DNA of 64,000 nt from Gillisia hiemivivida (GCF_007997295.1 NZ_VORY01000002.1:1-64000); one strand, 5' to 3'. Shown: positions 16,012-24,162, counted from the stretch's first letter. Notes: generated from the sequence alone by a model not told the origin. Made by a program: numbers and translations.

Positions 16012-16656
16012 TTACAGATTATAATTTCCGTTGGCCCATTTTATTGTGGGCTTCAGCCAAGCCGAGAGCGGTTTAAATAAAAATCCGTGTCCCATTCCGG
16101 TATTCAGTTCAATTTCCTTAAAGTGACCAATTTTGCAATCAGATTTTTTTTGGCGCTCTAATGCAGAAACACCAAATGAATCTGTACGTTCATAAATATT
16201 TAGGATATTTCCGCAATAATTAATATCCGCCAGATTTTCCATGTCACTAACTCTAAAACTTCCAATAAATACAAAATTCAACTTTGGATTATTTACAAAC
16301 GTAGAAACATACTGAGCAATATAACCACCTTTTGAAGTTCCAACTACAGTAATTTTTCTAGGTTCAATTCCACTATTTAGTAAGCTGTCAATTTGAGTTT
16401 TAACTCTTAAAGCATAAGCTCGTATGTTTACATTTTTGTTTCTTTTTTCGCTTATAACATTAAAGCCACTTTTTTTAAATTCATTAATAATTTCTAAAAA
16501 TGCTGAGCGTCCAAATTCTGGATGCAGCTCGTCCAATTCGTGTTCCTCTAAAAACCTGTTGTGAAGAAAGAAAATAAACTTGTCTTCATTATCCTTTCCA
16601 TAAGCAAAAGATGCCGAGCAAAAAATGAGGGCGATTAAAAGACTTATTTTCATCAT
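16012..16656 (-). CDS. Secreted alpha/beta-hydrolase-like protein
   Basis: 214 residues with a signal peptide (MMKISLLIALIFCSASFAYG). The nucleophile elbow is GTSKGGYIAQYV and a C-terminal MGHGFLFKP could supply the catalytic histidine. NKNVNIRAYALRVKTQIDSL precedes the elbow as the usual helix. A serine hydrolase or esterase of the periplasm is likely. Substrate unknown, and no operon partner is seen. Confidence 0.65.
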   Translation of the reverse strand: MMKISLLIALIFCSASFAYGKDNEDKFIFFLHNRFLEEHELDELHPEFGRSAFLEIINEFKKSGFNVISEKRNKNVNIRAYALRVKTQIDSLLNSGIEPRKITVVGTSKGGYIAQYVSTFVNNPKLNFVFIGSFRVSDMENLADINYCGNILNIYERTDSFGVSALERQKKSDCKIGHFKEIELNTGMGHGFLFKPLSAWLKPTIKWANGNYNL

Positions 16657-16856
16657 TTAAAGATTTTAATTAAAAATGAGAAGTATACCAAAGTGAAGGA
16701 ATAGAAAATATTTCATACTTTTCGATTTAGAACAAAGATAGCAGCAATAGCCAAGTTTAAATTTTAGCTCTAATTTACTGTTTTTGGAAAACTTGATAAC
16801 CAAATTTAAATCCCATCAACAAATTTTGTAAAGTATCTGTACTCTTTTATAAAATT

Positions 16857-17183
16857 TTAGTGTGTTACTGCCTTCAGCCCTATTATAGATCCAATTAAAG
16901 TGGTAAGAAAAAACAATCTCATAAAGCTTGCAGGTTCTTTAAAGACCAGAATACCTACTAAAACAGTTCCTATAGCTCCAATTCCCGTCCATACTACGTA
17001 CACGGTTCCGATTGGCATTGTTTGAGTTACTTTAATTAGAAGCCCCATACTAATCATAAGAGCAACCACAAAGCCCGCATACCATAAATACATTTCAGTT
17101 CCTGTAGCTTCTTTTGTTTTTCCCAAACAGAAAGCAAAAGCTACTTCAAATAAGCCTGCAATAATTAAAAAAATCCAATTCAT
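16857..17183 (-). CDS. Small multidrug resistance transporter, SugE/Gdx type
   Basis: 108 residues, four membrane helices, with the essential Glu13 in IAGLFEVAFAF and the VVWTGIGAIGTVLVG signature of helix 3. The sequence is nearer to SugE/Gdx guanidinium exporters than to EmrE. These act as proton-coupled dimers in the inner membrane. No guanidine riboswitch was recognised upstream, so guanidinium is a family-based guess. Confidence 0.85.
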   Translation of the reverse strand: MNWIFLIIAGLFEVAFAFCLGKTKEATGTEMYLWYAGFVVALMISMGLLIKVTQTMPIGTVYVVWTGIGAIGTVLVGILVFKEPASFMRLFFLTTLIGSIIGLKAVTH

Positions 17184-17578
17184 AGCCTTTTTTTTCCTGC
17201 AAAAGACGGAAATATTATTGAAGATAAATTTTACATATGCTGAAAAATTAAATTCTATTTCAACTTTGCCTAAAGTCGATTATCAATTTCTCTATAATAA
17301 GATCAAGATGTAATGGTGTTTTTATTGATTCCGCCTAAACCGAACGATCAAGCTTTCGGTTTAAAATTCTTTGAATTCTCGTTGATTCTAGAAGATATCT
17401 CAACAATTGCGAGCTACTAATCCACTCTTATTCAATACTTAAATAAAATAATTTTTGAAAAAAAATTAAGAATTGCTACATTTTAAGTAACTTTATTCTC
17501 TTATTCTTACAAATTTCACCTCCCCAAAATTTAAGAATTGATAAGTTCAAAATAACAGTTTTGAATAACTTAATATTT
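17184..17578. other. Intergenic region between divergent genes
   Basis: Separates the minus-strand SMR gene from the plus-strand DUF5706 gene. The one visible structure is a hairpin, TAAACCGAA (17336-17344) with TTCGGTTTA (17355-17363), without a strong T run. No coding sequence seen. Confidence 0.4.
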
Positions 17579-18139
17579 ATGGAGCAAACAGCAGCTTTAA
17601 TAGAAGAACCAAGAATAAAGAACAAGCACACCGATGATCTAATAGATCATTACTGGGGCAGCATTAACTATGTTACGAGTCTTATTAAAGCTTCAGAATT
17701 AAAGGCGGGGCTTATACTTACCTTCTATGGAATCTTATTAAATTTTATTTACCAAAGCTGGGGGATGCTTATACAAGAGGTTTTCAGCGATTTACTGTTT
17801 GATGTACTGGCTGGTTTTTGGTTTTTTTGTACTGCAGCATCCATATTTTTTAGTGTGCGCTGTTTTATGCCAAAAATAGAAGGTAATTATGATAAGAACA
17901 TTTTCTTTTTTGGAGATGTGATTTCTAAGTTTGGAAATATTAAGCAATTCAGTAAAACCTTTTATGATATAAGTCTTGATGAGGATCAGCTTTTTGAGCA
18001 ATTAGGTGAGCAAATTTATATTATTTCGAAAATTGCCGCTTGGAAATTCAGAAATGTTAAAAGGTCAATTCACCTGCTAGCATTGAGTCTTTTTTTATTG
18101 CTTGTAGTTGTGGTTTATTATATCCTCGCAACTTTATGA
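17579..18139 (+). CDS. DUF5706 membrane protein (Pycsar effector-like)
   Basis: 186 residues from the ATG at 17579; the six-codon extension to 17561 would need a TTG start. Three membrane segments are visible: AGLILTFYGILLNFIYQSW, AGFWFFCTAASIFFSVRCF, and a C-terminal LALSLFLLLVVVVYYILATL. The run DLIDHYWGSINYVTSLIKAS before helix 1 and the whole layout match DUF5706, the family of the PycTM membrane effectors of cyclic-pyrimidine (Pycsar) defence. No pyrimidylate cyclase gene lies nearby, so it is either a stand-alone homologue with another trigger or an orphan. A TerB-like gene follows 42 bp downstream on the same strand. Confidence 0.72.
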   Translation: MEQTAALIEEPRIKNKHTDDLIDHYWGSINYVTSLIKASELKAGLILTFYGILLNFIYQSWGMLIQEVFSDLLFDVLAGFWFFCTAASIFFSVRCFMPKIEGNYDKNIFFFGDVISKFGNIKQFSKTFYDISLDEDQLFEQLGEQIYIISKIAAWKFRNVKRSIHLLALSLFLLLVVVVYYILATL

Positions 18140-18181
18140 TTATCAAAAGGTGAAAATATTGATGGCTAATTAAATTTTATT

Positions 18182-18520
18182 ATGATGAAAAATGAATCAA
18201 AATACTGGTCTAAACAAGAATTAAAGATCTATATCTTATTACTGTGTGCAAAAGCAGACTCTATTGAATCTGATGTAGAAATCAATATGATAAAATCTAA
18301 AATAGATTCAAAAACCTTTGATAGATTATATAAAGAGTTTTCCTGTGACGATGAAGATCTTTGTCTGGATAAAATTCAGTCTGCAGTTGCAAAACACGAA
18401 TATTCCAACAAAGAACTTAAGGGACTTAGAAAAGAAATACATGAATTATTTTTATCAGATAAACAATACAATCTGAAAGAGCGGAATCTAGATAGACTTC
18501 TGGATACTATGCTCTATTGA
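18182..18520 (+). CDS. TerB-like protein
   Basis: 112 residues, all helical and acidic. YILLLCAKADSIESDVEINMIKSKI near the N-terminus matches the tellurite-resistance TerB fold (a membrane-proximal helical bundle with acidic metal-binding sites). No signal or membrane segment. It directly follows the DUF5706 gene and may bind the same membrane site. Function outside the ter operon is not established. Confidence 0.6.
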   Translation: MMKNESKYWSKQELKIYILLLCAKADSIESDVEINMIKSKIDSKTFDRLYKEFSCDDEDLCLDKIQSAVAKHEYSNKELKGLRKEIHELFLSDKQYNLKERNLDRLLDTMLY

Positions 18521-18765
18521 TATATAGATAATGTATAGCTACTTAACAATACAATGAAGAGATAAAGACTATCTAGCTTTTCTTTGATATATGCTCAACA
18601 GCGGGATTATTTAAGCTTTAATATTGAGTGTTTTAACCATTTAACCTAATTTTTAAAATTCATCAGGATTTATATAATCTTATCTAAAAAATAAATAATC
18701 CAGTTTAAAAGGAAATATAGTTAACTTGAGTACCTGTTTTAAAGCCATTATTTATTTAAGAACTC

Positions 18766-19242
18766 ATGCCAATATTCAATTTTAAGATTCTAATTATTGT
18801 TGCTATTAGCGCATTTATCATGAGTTGTAATAAAACTGCATCTGTAGAAACCTTGCCTGAGCCGGTTTTGGTGAAAGCTATAAAAAAAAGTGAGTTAGAG
18901 AAAGAAATAGACCTAAAGAGATCCTATTGTTTTAGAAATGAGATTCCCTTCAAAGATAATTCTGAAGATATTGATATCCTTGAATTAAAACTAGATGTTA
19001 TTGGGAACTCCGTATCTGGGATCTATAATTGGCTTCCCAAATTTAAGGACAGAAGAGAAGGAACAATAACCGGGCTTATAGAAAAAAACATTATCAAGGG
19101 AAAATACCAATTCATTCAAGAAGGAAAAGAACAAACCATACCTATCGTTATTAAATTAAACGAAGATTCTGTTATTATTTCTGATGACAAAAATGGTGTT
19201 GGAATAGGTGCAGTAATCAATAGAACAAACTGTTCGCTTTAA
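18766..19242 (+). CDS. Hypothetical lipoprotein
   Basis: 158 residues with a lipobox-type signal (IVAISAFIMSCNK, Cys at about residue 21). The mature region looks beta-rich (LKLDVIGNSVSGIYNWLP; GTITGLIEKNIIKGKYQF), like small lipocalin-type lipoproteins of Flavobacteria that bind hydrophobic ligands. No specific family named. Alone on this strand before the convergent TauE gene. Confidence 0.6.
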   Translation: MPIFNFKILIIVAISAFIMSCNKTASVETLPEPVLVKAIKKSELEKEIDLKRSYCFRNEIPFKDNSEDIDILELKLDVIGNSVSGIYNWLPKFKDRREGTITGLIEKNIIKGKYQFIQEGKEQTIPIVIKLNEDSVIISDDKNGVGIGAVINRTNCSL

Positions 19243-19260
19243 TTTATTTCTGCTGTAGTT

Positions 19261-19989
19261 TTAATTTATAATAAGTACCGTTCCAGAGAAAAAAAGCAAA
19301 ACCAATAGTACTTTTTTAAAGTAGAATTCATCTATTTTGGAGTATACCACTTTCCCTATGTACTGGGCCAAAAGAAATACTGGAAAGATAATCAAAGCTA
19401 CTTTCCAATGATCAAAGGTTAAAATCCCATTTACACTTAGCATGGGAATTCGTACTAAGGTAATTAACCCCATAATTCCTATCATAGTGGCTCGAAAGGT
19501 TGTAACATCTATCGACATATTCTTTACAGAAATCACATATAACGGACCACCTGTAGAAAACACCCCTGAAAAGAAACCTCCTAAAATTCCTAACATCGTA
19601 ACTAATTTTCTCCCTACTTGAAAATCAGCTTTTATTAAAGAAACATAGATAACATATAAAATTATAAAGATGCCTAGGGCTTTCTTAAGAAGAATAGGAT
19701 TTGTGAAAGCAAGAACTAAAATTCCTAATACAACTCCAATTAAAGTGGGAAAAGCCAATTTATATAAAATAGAAAAGTCTATGTTATTCCATTCCTTATT
19801 TATAAGGAAAACACTTGAAAAAATATAGAATATAGAAATATAGGCAATTGCATCTGGAAGGCCAACACTAAGCAGCAATATGGGCAAGGCAATTAAAGAC
19901 CCCGCAAAACCTACTACAGTCTGCACGAAAAAACCAAAAAAAATAGCTACTGAAACAATCAAATAGAGATCTATTTCCATAATAATCAT
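19261..19989 (-). CDS. TauE/SafE-family membrane transporter
   Basis: 242 residues, about seven or eight membrane helices, with the family features FFVQTVVGFAGSLIALPILL near the N-terminus and GILGGFFSGVFSTGGPLYVI in the middle (internal repeat). The family exports sulfite, sulfoacetate or related organic anions, but substrates are rarely proven. An in-frame ATG three codons later (19980) is also usable. Divergent from an Lrp/AsnC gene, its probable regulator. Confidence 0.85.
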   Translation of the reverse strand: MIIMEIDLYLIVSVAIFFGFFVQTVVGFAGSLIALPILLLSVGLPDAIAYISIFYIFSSVFLINKEWNNIDFSILYKLAFPTLIGVVLGILVLAFTNPILLKKALGIFIILYVIYVSLIKADFQVGRKLVTMLGILGGFFSGVFSTGGPLYVISVKNMSIDVTTFRATMIGIMGLITLVRIPMLSVNGILTFDHWKVALIIFPVFLLAQYIGKVVYSKIDEFYFKKVLLVLLFFSGTVLIIN

Positions 19990-20102
19990 ATAATTTCAAA
20001 CAAAATTACATGGTCAAGCTTTGATTATGAAACTGAAAAAATGGTATAATCAATATAATACCAATTAATAAATGTAAATTTAGGTAATAAATCAATTATT
20101 CA

Positions 20103-20516
20103 ATGTTAGATAGAATAGACCGAAAGATTATAGAGGTATTGCAACAAAATTCCAGAGCATCTTTTGTGGAAATTGGAAAACAAATTCCACTTTCAGCTTC
20201 TTCTGCAAGGGAACGCATTCAAAAATTGGAAGACTTAGAAATAATAAAGGCTTATAGCTTAAAAGTAGATCATGCTAAAATGGGTTTTGGCTTAGAGGTC
20301 TTTATCATGATAAAATTATTTAGTGGAAAACTAAAAAGTTTTATGGGAGCGATAGATTCTTTTCCTGAGGTAAAAAGAGCTTCAAGAATAACTGGTTCCC
20401 ATAATATACATATGAAGGTAGTATTAAAGGATCAATTACATCTTCAACAATTTATAGACAAGCTTATAAATTACGGGGAACCCACCACGCATTTAATACT
20501 TTCAGAGTTGAAATAG
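20103..20516 (+). CDS. Lrp/AsnC-family transcriptional regulator
   Basis: 137 residues: an N-terminal helix-turn-helix (LDRIDRKIIEVLQQNSRASF; LSASSARERIQKLEDLEII) and a C-terminal RAM-type ligand domain (FPEVKRASRITGSHNIHMKV). Slightly short of the usual ~150. The gap of 113 bp to the divergent TauE/SafE gene is shared regulatory DNA and suggests local control of that transporter in response to an amino or organic acid. Confidence 0.88.
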   Translation: MLDRIDRKIIEVLQQNSRASFVEIGKQIPLSASSARERIQKLEDLEIIKAYSLKVDHAKMGFGLEVFIMIKLFSGKLKSFMGAIDSFPEVKRASRITGSHNIHMKVVLKDQLHLQQFIDKLINYGEPTTHLILSELK

Positions 20517-20692
20517 CTTTTGGTTTTACTCTTTATCGATTATAAAATAATTTTCGTAGAGGATATTACTTATTCCTGTGATATTTTATTTTTTAACTCT
20601 ACTTTTATCATCCCAAATACTACTTACAATAAACTTAACTGCTTCTAAATGCAGGTATTGGCATAATTAAATTTTAGAATAAAATTGACGTT

Positions 20693-20948
20693 ATGAATAC
20701 TATTTTAGAACCAGAAGTATCAACTCAGGAATCACTTTCCTATATCACTGCTGTAAAAATGCACGTGGATGAATTGTATGATAAACAAGAAATTTTCGGA
20801 CTCTCATTAGAAACTTTAGAGCTTACCATAATATTTCAATCTCTATACACTAATAGAAAAGCTAACTGATGCAACTCCTTTTGCTTTAAATCAATTATTA
20901 TCCATAACTCAGCACCTAGAACGCAATCTTATCAAGGAATTTAAATAA
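20693..20948 (+). pseudogene. Small frameshifted ORF
   Basis: From ATG 20693 the frame reads MNTILEPEVSTQESLSYITA and on to a TGA at 20867 (58 residues). A second frame continues without a gap from about 20851 as EKLTDATPFALNQLL to a TAA at 20948. Joined, they give a plausible ~83-residue helical protein with one frameshift near 20850. No family recognised. It may be a real short protein broken by one base or a sequencing error. Confidence 0.35.
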
Positions 20949-21071
20949 ATTTTATTTTCAGTTTTAAGCTGAATTTTAAGCAGTTAGCAATAGCTGCTTT
21001 TTTATTTTTTATTTTTGATTAAAAAAACCTTGTTTTAAATATAAAGTAAGTTATATTTGCACCGCGAAAAC

Positions 21072-21145
21072 GGTCGCGTAGCTCAGTTGGATAGAGCACC
21101 TGCCTTCTAAGCAGGCGGTCCCAGGTTCGAATCCTGGCGCGATCA
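21072..21145 (+). tRNA. tRNA-Arg (anticodon TCT)
   Basis: A 74-nt cloverleaf. The acceptor arms GGTCGCG and CGCGATC pair (one G-T), the D arm contains AGCTCAGTTGG, the anticodon stem CCTGC/GCAGG has loop CTTCTAA (anticodon TCT), and the T arm carries GGTTCGAATCC. CCA is not encoded. It borders the conjugative element on the left and tRNA genes are common integration sites, but I found no second copy of its 3' end at the other side. Confidence 0.95.
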
Positions 21146-21154
21146 CGCTCAAAA

Positions 21155-21178
21155 ACCCCGTACTTACGGGGTTTTTTT
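21155..21178 (+). terminator. Terminator after tRNA-Arg
   Basis: CCCCGTA and TACGGGG form a tight hairpin directly followed by seven T residues, ten bases after the tRNA end. Confidence 0.85.
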
Positions 21179-22206
21179 ATTTTAAGAGAATTATTGCCTG
21201 AAAAATTTTGTTGAAAACGCACACTTTACGCACACAAATCGATATTTAACAATACTTTAGTATAATTGATGTCTTTCTGATGTATCCTGTCTGAAATTTC
21301 CATATCCAAAATAAATTTGATGATTATTTTTATAGATTGCGGGATCATTTATTCTTGGGTCTAGCTCTGTTATTATGGACTATGCGCAAATCTTTTTTAA
21401 TTTTGCAAGAAGAATGGAATATTATTAATTCCTCAGATATGGTTTTTAGTGAATTTTATTGGATCATGACTAATTGTTGTGTTTTTGCAAAAATTGTGGT
21501 TAATCTGTAAAAAGGAAGAATTCTACATTTTTTACTCCCCTGAACTGTGCTCTAAAGGCTTTTATTTTTGCGTTGGAAGATTTGCCGATGTTATTATACT
21601 TCTGTATAAAATCCACTTTCAAATAAGTTCTCTAATTAATTTTGCCATTAATCAATATCTGAATTAAGTTCATTGAGCTTTTCATTAAGAAGGCTTTTTG
21701 ACTTTTAATAAGTTGTGGAGTTTGTTCCTTATCCATTCAGCACATTCCCCTACATTCCGCGAAAAGCTTCATTTTGGAAAAAGCGCTTCATTATAGTAGC
21801 CTTGGACACAACTCCAAAGCTTCCGATTTCCATTCCACTTGCCCACTCATTCCCGAGAAAAATCGGGAAGCGGCCAAACTCCATTCCCATCTACATCCTT
21901 GAAGTCAAGTCCGCTTTAAATTCATCTAAACAAGAGCAGTTTGTTTTCATATCCATTTCAGCACATTCCCCAGCATTCCGCGAAAAGCTCCTTTCCGGGT
22001 AAAGAGCTTCACTACAAAAAGTCTTGGACACAATCCAAAAATTACACATTTCCATTTCGCTACCCCGATAAAAAATCGGAACACTTCATTACAACTTATA
22101 ATTTTTGGGTTGAGTCCGCCAGTATGGAATTCAATTTATTATTCTTTTTTCCTCTTCAAATTCCTTTAATACTTCCCATGTTTATTTAAACCCACTCCCC
22201 GACCTC
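21179..22206. other. Gene-poor stretch at the left edge of the element
   Basis: About 1 kb without a convincing gene between the tRNA terminator and the structured element. Its right half is made of a two-copy degenerate repeat (21715-22145). The CTCCCCGACC at 22194-22203 resembles the start of the double-hairpin repeats. The left half may contain an old integration scar, but nothing specific is recognisable. Confidence 0.4.
21715..22145. repeat. Degenerate direct repeat, two ~220-bp copies
   Basis: Copy A from about 21719 and copy B from about 21938 share GTTTGTT, CAGCACATTCCCC, CATTCCGCGAAAAGC, TTGGACACAA, ATTTCCATT, a short ATCGGGA-type hairpin and AGTCCGC, in the same order. Short open frames in it are not coding-like. 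Such noncoding repeats at element edges may be decayed insertion sequences or integration scars. Confidence 0.5.
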
Positions 22207-22353
22207 CACTGTCTTTACCTTTTTTGTAATGCAAAATACCATGATTTAGAAGTTAGTCCAGACTGCATAAAGCCGGTCACTGCGCTCCCTTTTTATAAGT
22301 CCTCCCTAATTCTAAATCCTGAAACTGTATCAGCATCAAAAAAGGTAACAGTG
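22207..22353 (+). other. Large structured palindrome upstream of ssb, copy 2
   Basis: Outer stem: CACTGT..TTACCTTTTTTG (22207-22226) with CAAAAAAGGTAACAGTG (22337-22353). Inner stem: GATTTAGAAGTTAG (22243-22256) with CTAATTCTAAATC (22306-22318). The reverse complement aligns with 302-455, and the outer stem has different bases but still pairs. The element lies ~185 bp before ssb, in a module that handles single-stranded DNA, so a single-strand initiation or priming origin, or a structured leader RNA, is plausible. No known RNA family is recognised. Confidence 0.5.
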
Positions 22354-22389
22354 AAGGCTCTACGGAAAGTAAATTTTAAAACAGAAACC

Positions 22390-22470
22390 ATGAAATCTTA
22401 TCAAATCCATAAAACTGAAGCGGAAAAAGAGTTAAAAAATCAAAAAAGGAAAACGCTCAGGATACAATAA
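22390..22470 (+). CDS. Small basic ORF (26 residues) before ssb
   Basis: Opens MKSYQIHKTEAEKELKNQKR, is highly charged, and is followed by a GAACC/GGGTTC hairpin (22481-22500) before ssb. It may be a leader peptide in the ssb transcript or chance. Confidence 0.25.
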   Translation: MKSYQIHKTEAEKELKNQKRKTLRIQ

Positions 22471-22537
22471 GTAAATTTTTTGAACCTACCTGTGGGTTCT
22501 AGCAGGAAACTTAACAATTCATTTAATTTTTTCAATC

Positions 22538-22894
22538 ATGAGTACACTTAGAAACAAAGTTCAATTAATCGGAAATGTGGGGAATGCCCCTGAAATCAAG
22601 AACCTAGAAAGCGGTAAAAAAGTAGCCAACTTTTCAATCGCTACCAATGAATTTTATAAAGATTCAAATGGTGAAAAAGTACAGGACACCCAATGGCACA
22701 ATATTGTAGCCTGGGGAAAAATCGCAGATATCGTTGAAAGTTATGTAGGAAAAGGAAAAGAAATTGCCCTCGAAGGTAAACTGTCTTCCCGCTCCTATGA
22801 AACAAGCGAAGGCGAGAAAAGGTATGTTACCGAAGTGATAGCGAGTGAAATCCTGTTGCTAGGTAGTAAAAATGGAAACAATGCTGACGAATAG
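22538..22894 (+). CDS. ssb: Single-stranded DNA-binding protein
   Basis: 118 residues forming one OB fold: KVQLIGNVGNAPEIK, then WHNIVAWGKIADIVESYVGKG and GEKRYVTEVIASEILLLG. It ends in NADE soon after the fold and lacks the long linker and the acidic DDxPF-type tip of chromosomal SSB, as is usual for short element-borne SSBs. It should coat transferred single-stranded DNA. Gene order ssb-radC-oriT-mob supports a DNA-processing module. Terminated by the hairpin at 22907-22942. Confidence 0.93.
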   Translation: MSTLRNKVQLIGNVGNAPEIKNLESGKKVANFSIATNEFYKDSNGEKVQDTQWHNIVAWGKIADIVESYVGKGKEIALEGKLSSRSYETSEGEKRYVTEVIASEILLLGSKNGNNADE

Positions 22895-22906
22895 CATTTA
22901 AAATAA

Positions 22907-22942
22907 AAGAGGGCGTTCCCTTGATAGTTGCGCCCTCTTTTT
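22907..22942 (+). terminator. Terminator after ssb
   Basis: GAGGGCG and CGCCCTC pair around a 15-nt loop and are followed by five T residues, 12 bp past the ssb stop codon. Confidence 0.85.
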
Positions 22943-22970
22943 AATATTAACCCTTATAATACAGATCAAT

Positions 22971-23420
22971 ATGAAAACTAAAGTTAATGAAATTTCGATA
23001 AAATATCAGGGAAATTTTAAAATGAAACAGGCTCCTAAGATTACTTCTTCAAATAGTGCAGTAGAATTATTATTTGAATCATGGGATAAAGACCGCATTG
23101 GTCTACAAGAATGCTTTAAGGTAATGCTTTTAAACAATTCTAATAAAGTTAAAGGAATTTTTGAAGTTTCCACCGGAGGAATCACAGGAACGCTTGTGGA
23201 TGTACGAATCTTATTTGCAGTAATTTTAAAATCACTTACGACATCTATAATTTTAGCCCATAACCATCCCTCGGGAAATTTAAAACCCAGCGAAGCAGAT
23301 AAACAACTGACGAATAAAATTAAAAATGCAGGTGAGTTTTTAGATATAAAATTATTGGATCATCTCATTATTATTCCAGATGGGGATTACTTCTCTTTTG
23401 CTGATGAAGGGATTTTATAA
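22971..23420 (+). CDS. radC: RadC-family JAB-domain protein
   Basis: 149 residues corresponding to the C-terminal JAB/MPN half of RadC without the N-terminal helix-hairpin-helix part. The metal site is HNHPSGNLKPSEAD with an upstream glutamate (QECFKVMLL). Members are frequent in mobile elements; the catalytic activity is undefined and a role in DNA repair is disputed. Own terminator at 23441-23473. Confidence 0.85.
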   Translation: MKTKVNEISIKYQGNFKMKQAPKITSSNSAVELLFESWDKDRIGLQECFKVMLLNNSNKVKGIFEVSTGGITGTLVDVRILFAVILKSLTTSIILAHNHPSGNLKPSEADKQLTNKIKNAGEFLDIKLLDHLIIIPDGDYFSFADEGIL

Positions 23421-23440
23421 GAACATTTATAATATGATTT

Positions 23441-23473
23441 AAAACGGGTGATGATTTTCATTACCCGTTTTTC
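23441..23473 (+). terminator. Terminator after radC
   Basis: AAACGGGT and ACCCGTTT pair around a 13-nt loop and are followed by further T residues, 20 bp past the stop codon. Confidence 0.8.
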
Positions 23474-23610
23474 TATTTACAGAATTCTCAATTATTCCAT
23501 CTATTAACTGAAGTTAATTTGAAAGGTTTGACTTATTCATCTTAAAAAATAGGTTTCATTTTTCAATCAAAAAAAAGGCTATTAAATTCATTTTAATAGT
23601 TGAAATTTTT

Positions 23611-23678
23611 GTCCCTACGGGACGAAAAGGAATAGCAAGAGGGTAACACGCAGAGCGATGTTAAGTTATTCCTTTTCG
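23611..23678 (+). other. Putative origin of transfer (oriT), copy 2
   Basis: CGAAAAGGAAT (23623-23633) and ATTCCTTTTCG (23668-23678) are a perfect 11-bp inverted repeat around a core with AGCAAGAGGGTAAC and an inner TAACA/TGTTA stem. A GTCCC/GGGAC hairpin (23611-23623) sits just upstream. The region is noncoding and lies 131 bp before the BfmA-like/relaxase operon, where oriT normally sits. The core recurs inverted at 74-126 and in part at 1693-1724. The nick site cannot be placed from sequence alone. Confidence 0.6.
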
Positions 23679-23736
23679 ATTCAATTAACTGATTATTAGC
23701 GGTTTAAGATTTATAAAAAAATCATAAAATTATTGA

Positions 23737-23789
23737 TTTGCGGCAAATAGCCTTGTAACCCCAGTAAAATGGTTTGATTTTGCGGCAAA
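23737..23789 (+). promoter_or_regulatory. Two palindromic TTTGCGGCAAA sites before the mob operon
   Basis: TTTGCGGCAAA at 23737-23747 and 23779-23789, 42 bp (about four helical turns) apart, ending 19 bp before the mobA start. A relative lies at 13-23. They are candidate operators for the BfmA-like DNA-binding protein or relaxosome binding sites. Confidence 0.5.
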
Positions 23790-23808
23790 AACAAAAATTG
23801 AACAGAAA

Positions 23809-24162
23809 ATGAAAGTGTATATCAACATTCGTTTCAAAAAGAAAATTGCTGAACGTTTTCAGCAATTTTCTAAAACTCATTACAAATCTCATACGGAGAC
23901 TATGGCAGGTATGTTGGATTTTTTCTTCTACAATGAGATTTCTCCAAAGGAGAATTTTGGGCCTACCGGAAGGCGTATTGAAAACAGTTTGAAGAAAAGA
24001 ATAAATGCAGTGATCGCAATTATGAAAGATGTAGAAAAGAATAAAGCTAATCCCACTTTGGCAATTTTACAATCGCTTATGGAAGCGACTGATCCAAAAA
24101 ACAAACAGCCTAAAAAAAGGGATTATGAAGAAGATGACACTCATCCTGATTTTTATAAATAA
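23809..24162 (+). CDS. BfmA/BtgA-family mobilisation protein (relaxosome accessory)
   Basis: 117 residues, basic, opening MKVYINIRFKKKIAERFQQF, a short beta strand then helices as in ribbon-helix-helix DNA-binding mobilisation proteins. The acidic tail EEDDTHPDFYK ends six bases before the relaxase start. Position before a DUF5712-type relaxase is that of BfmA/BtgA/MobA in Bacteroidota. It should bind oriT and help load the relaxase, and may repress the operon at the upstream palindromes. Confidence 0.75.
   Translation: MKVYINIRFKKKIAERFQQFSKTHYKSHTETMAGMLDFFFYNEISPKENFGPTGRRIENSLKKRINAVIAIMKDVEKNKANPTLAILQSLMEATDPKNKQPKKRDYEEDDTHPDFYK

Noticed and set aside
17184-17578. Guanidine riboswitch before the SMR gene
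   Set aside because: No conserved ykkC or mini-ykkC sequence was found; only one simple hairpin is present, far from the start codon.
17579-18139. Complete Pycsar system
   Set aside because: Only the effector-like protein is present; no pyrimidylate cyclase gene was found in the neighbouring kilobases.
21072-21145. tRNA-Arg 3' end as attachment site
   Set aside because: No second copy of the 3' end sequence was seen near the right edge at 55.8-57.6 kb, so integration here cannot be supported.
21019-21222. Minus-strand open frame of 67 residues across the tRNA
   Set aside because: It is the antisense translation of tRNA-Arg, a well-known source of false proteins.
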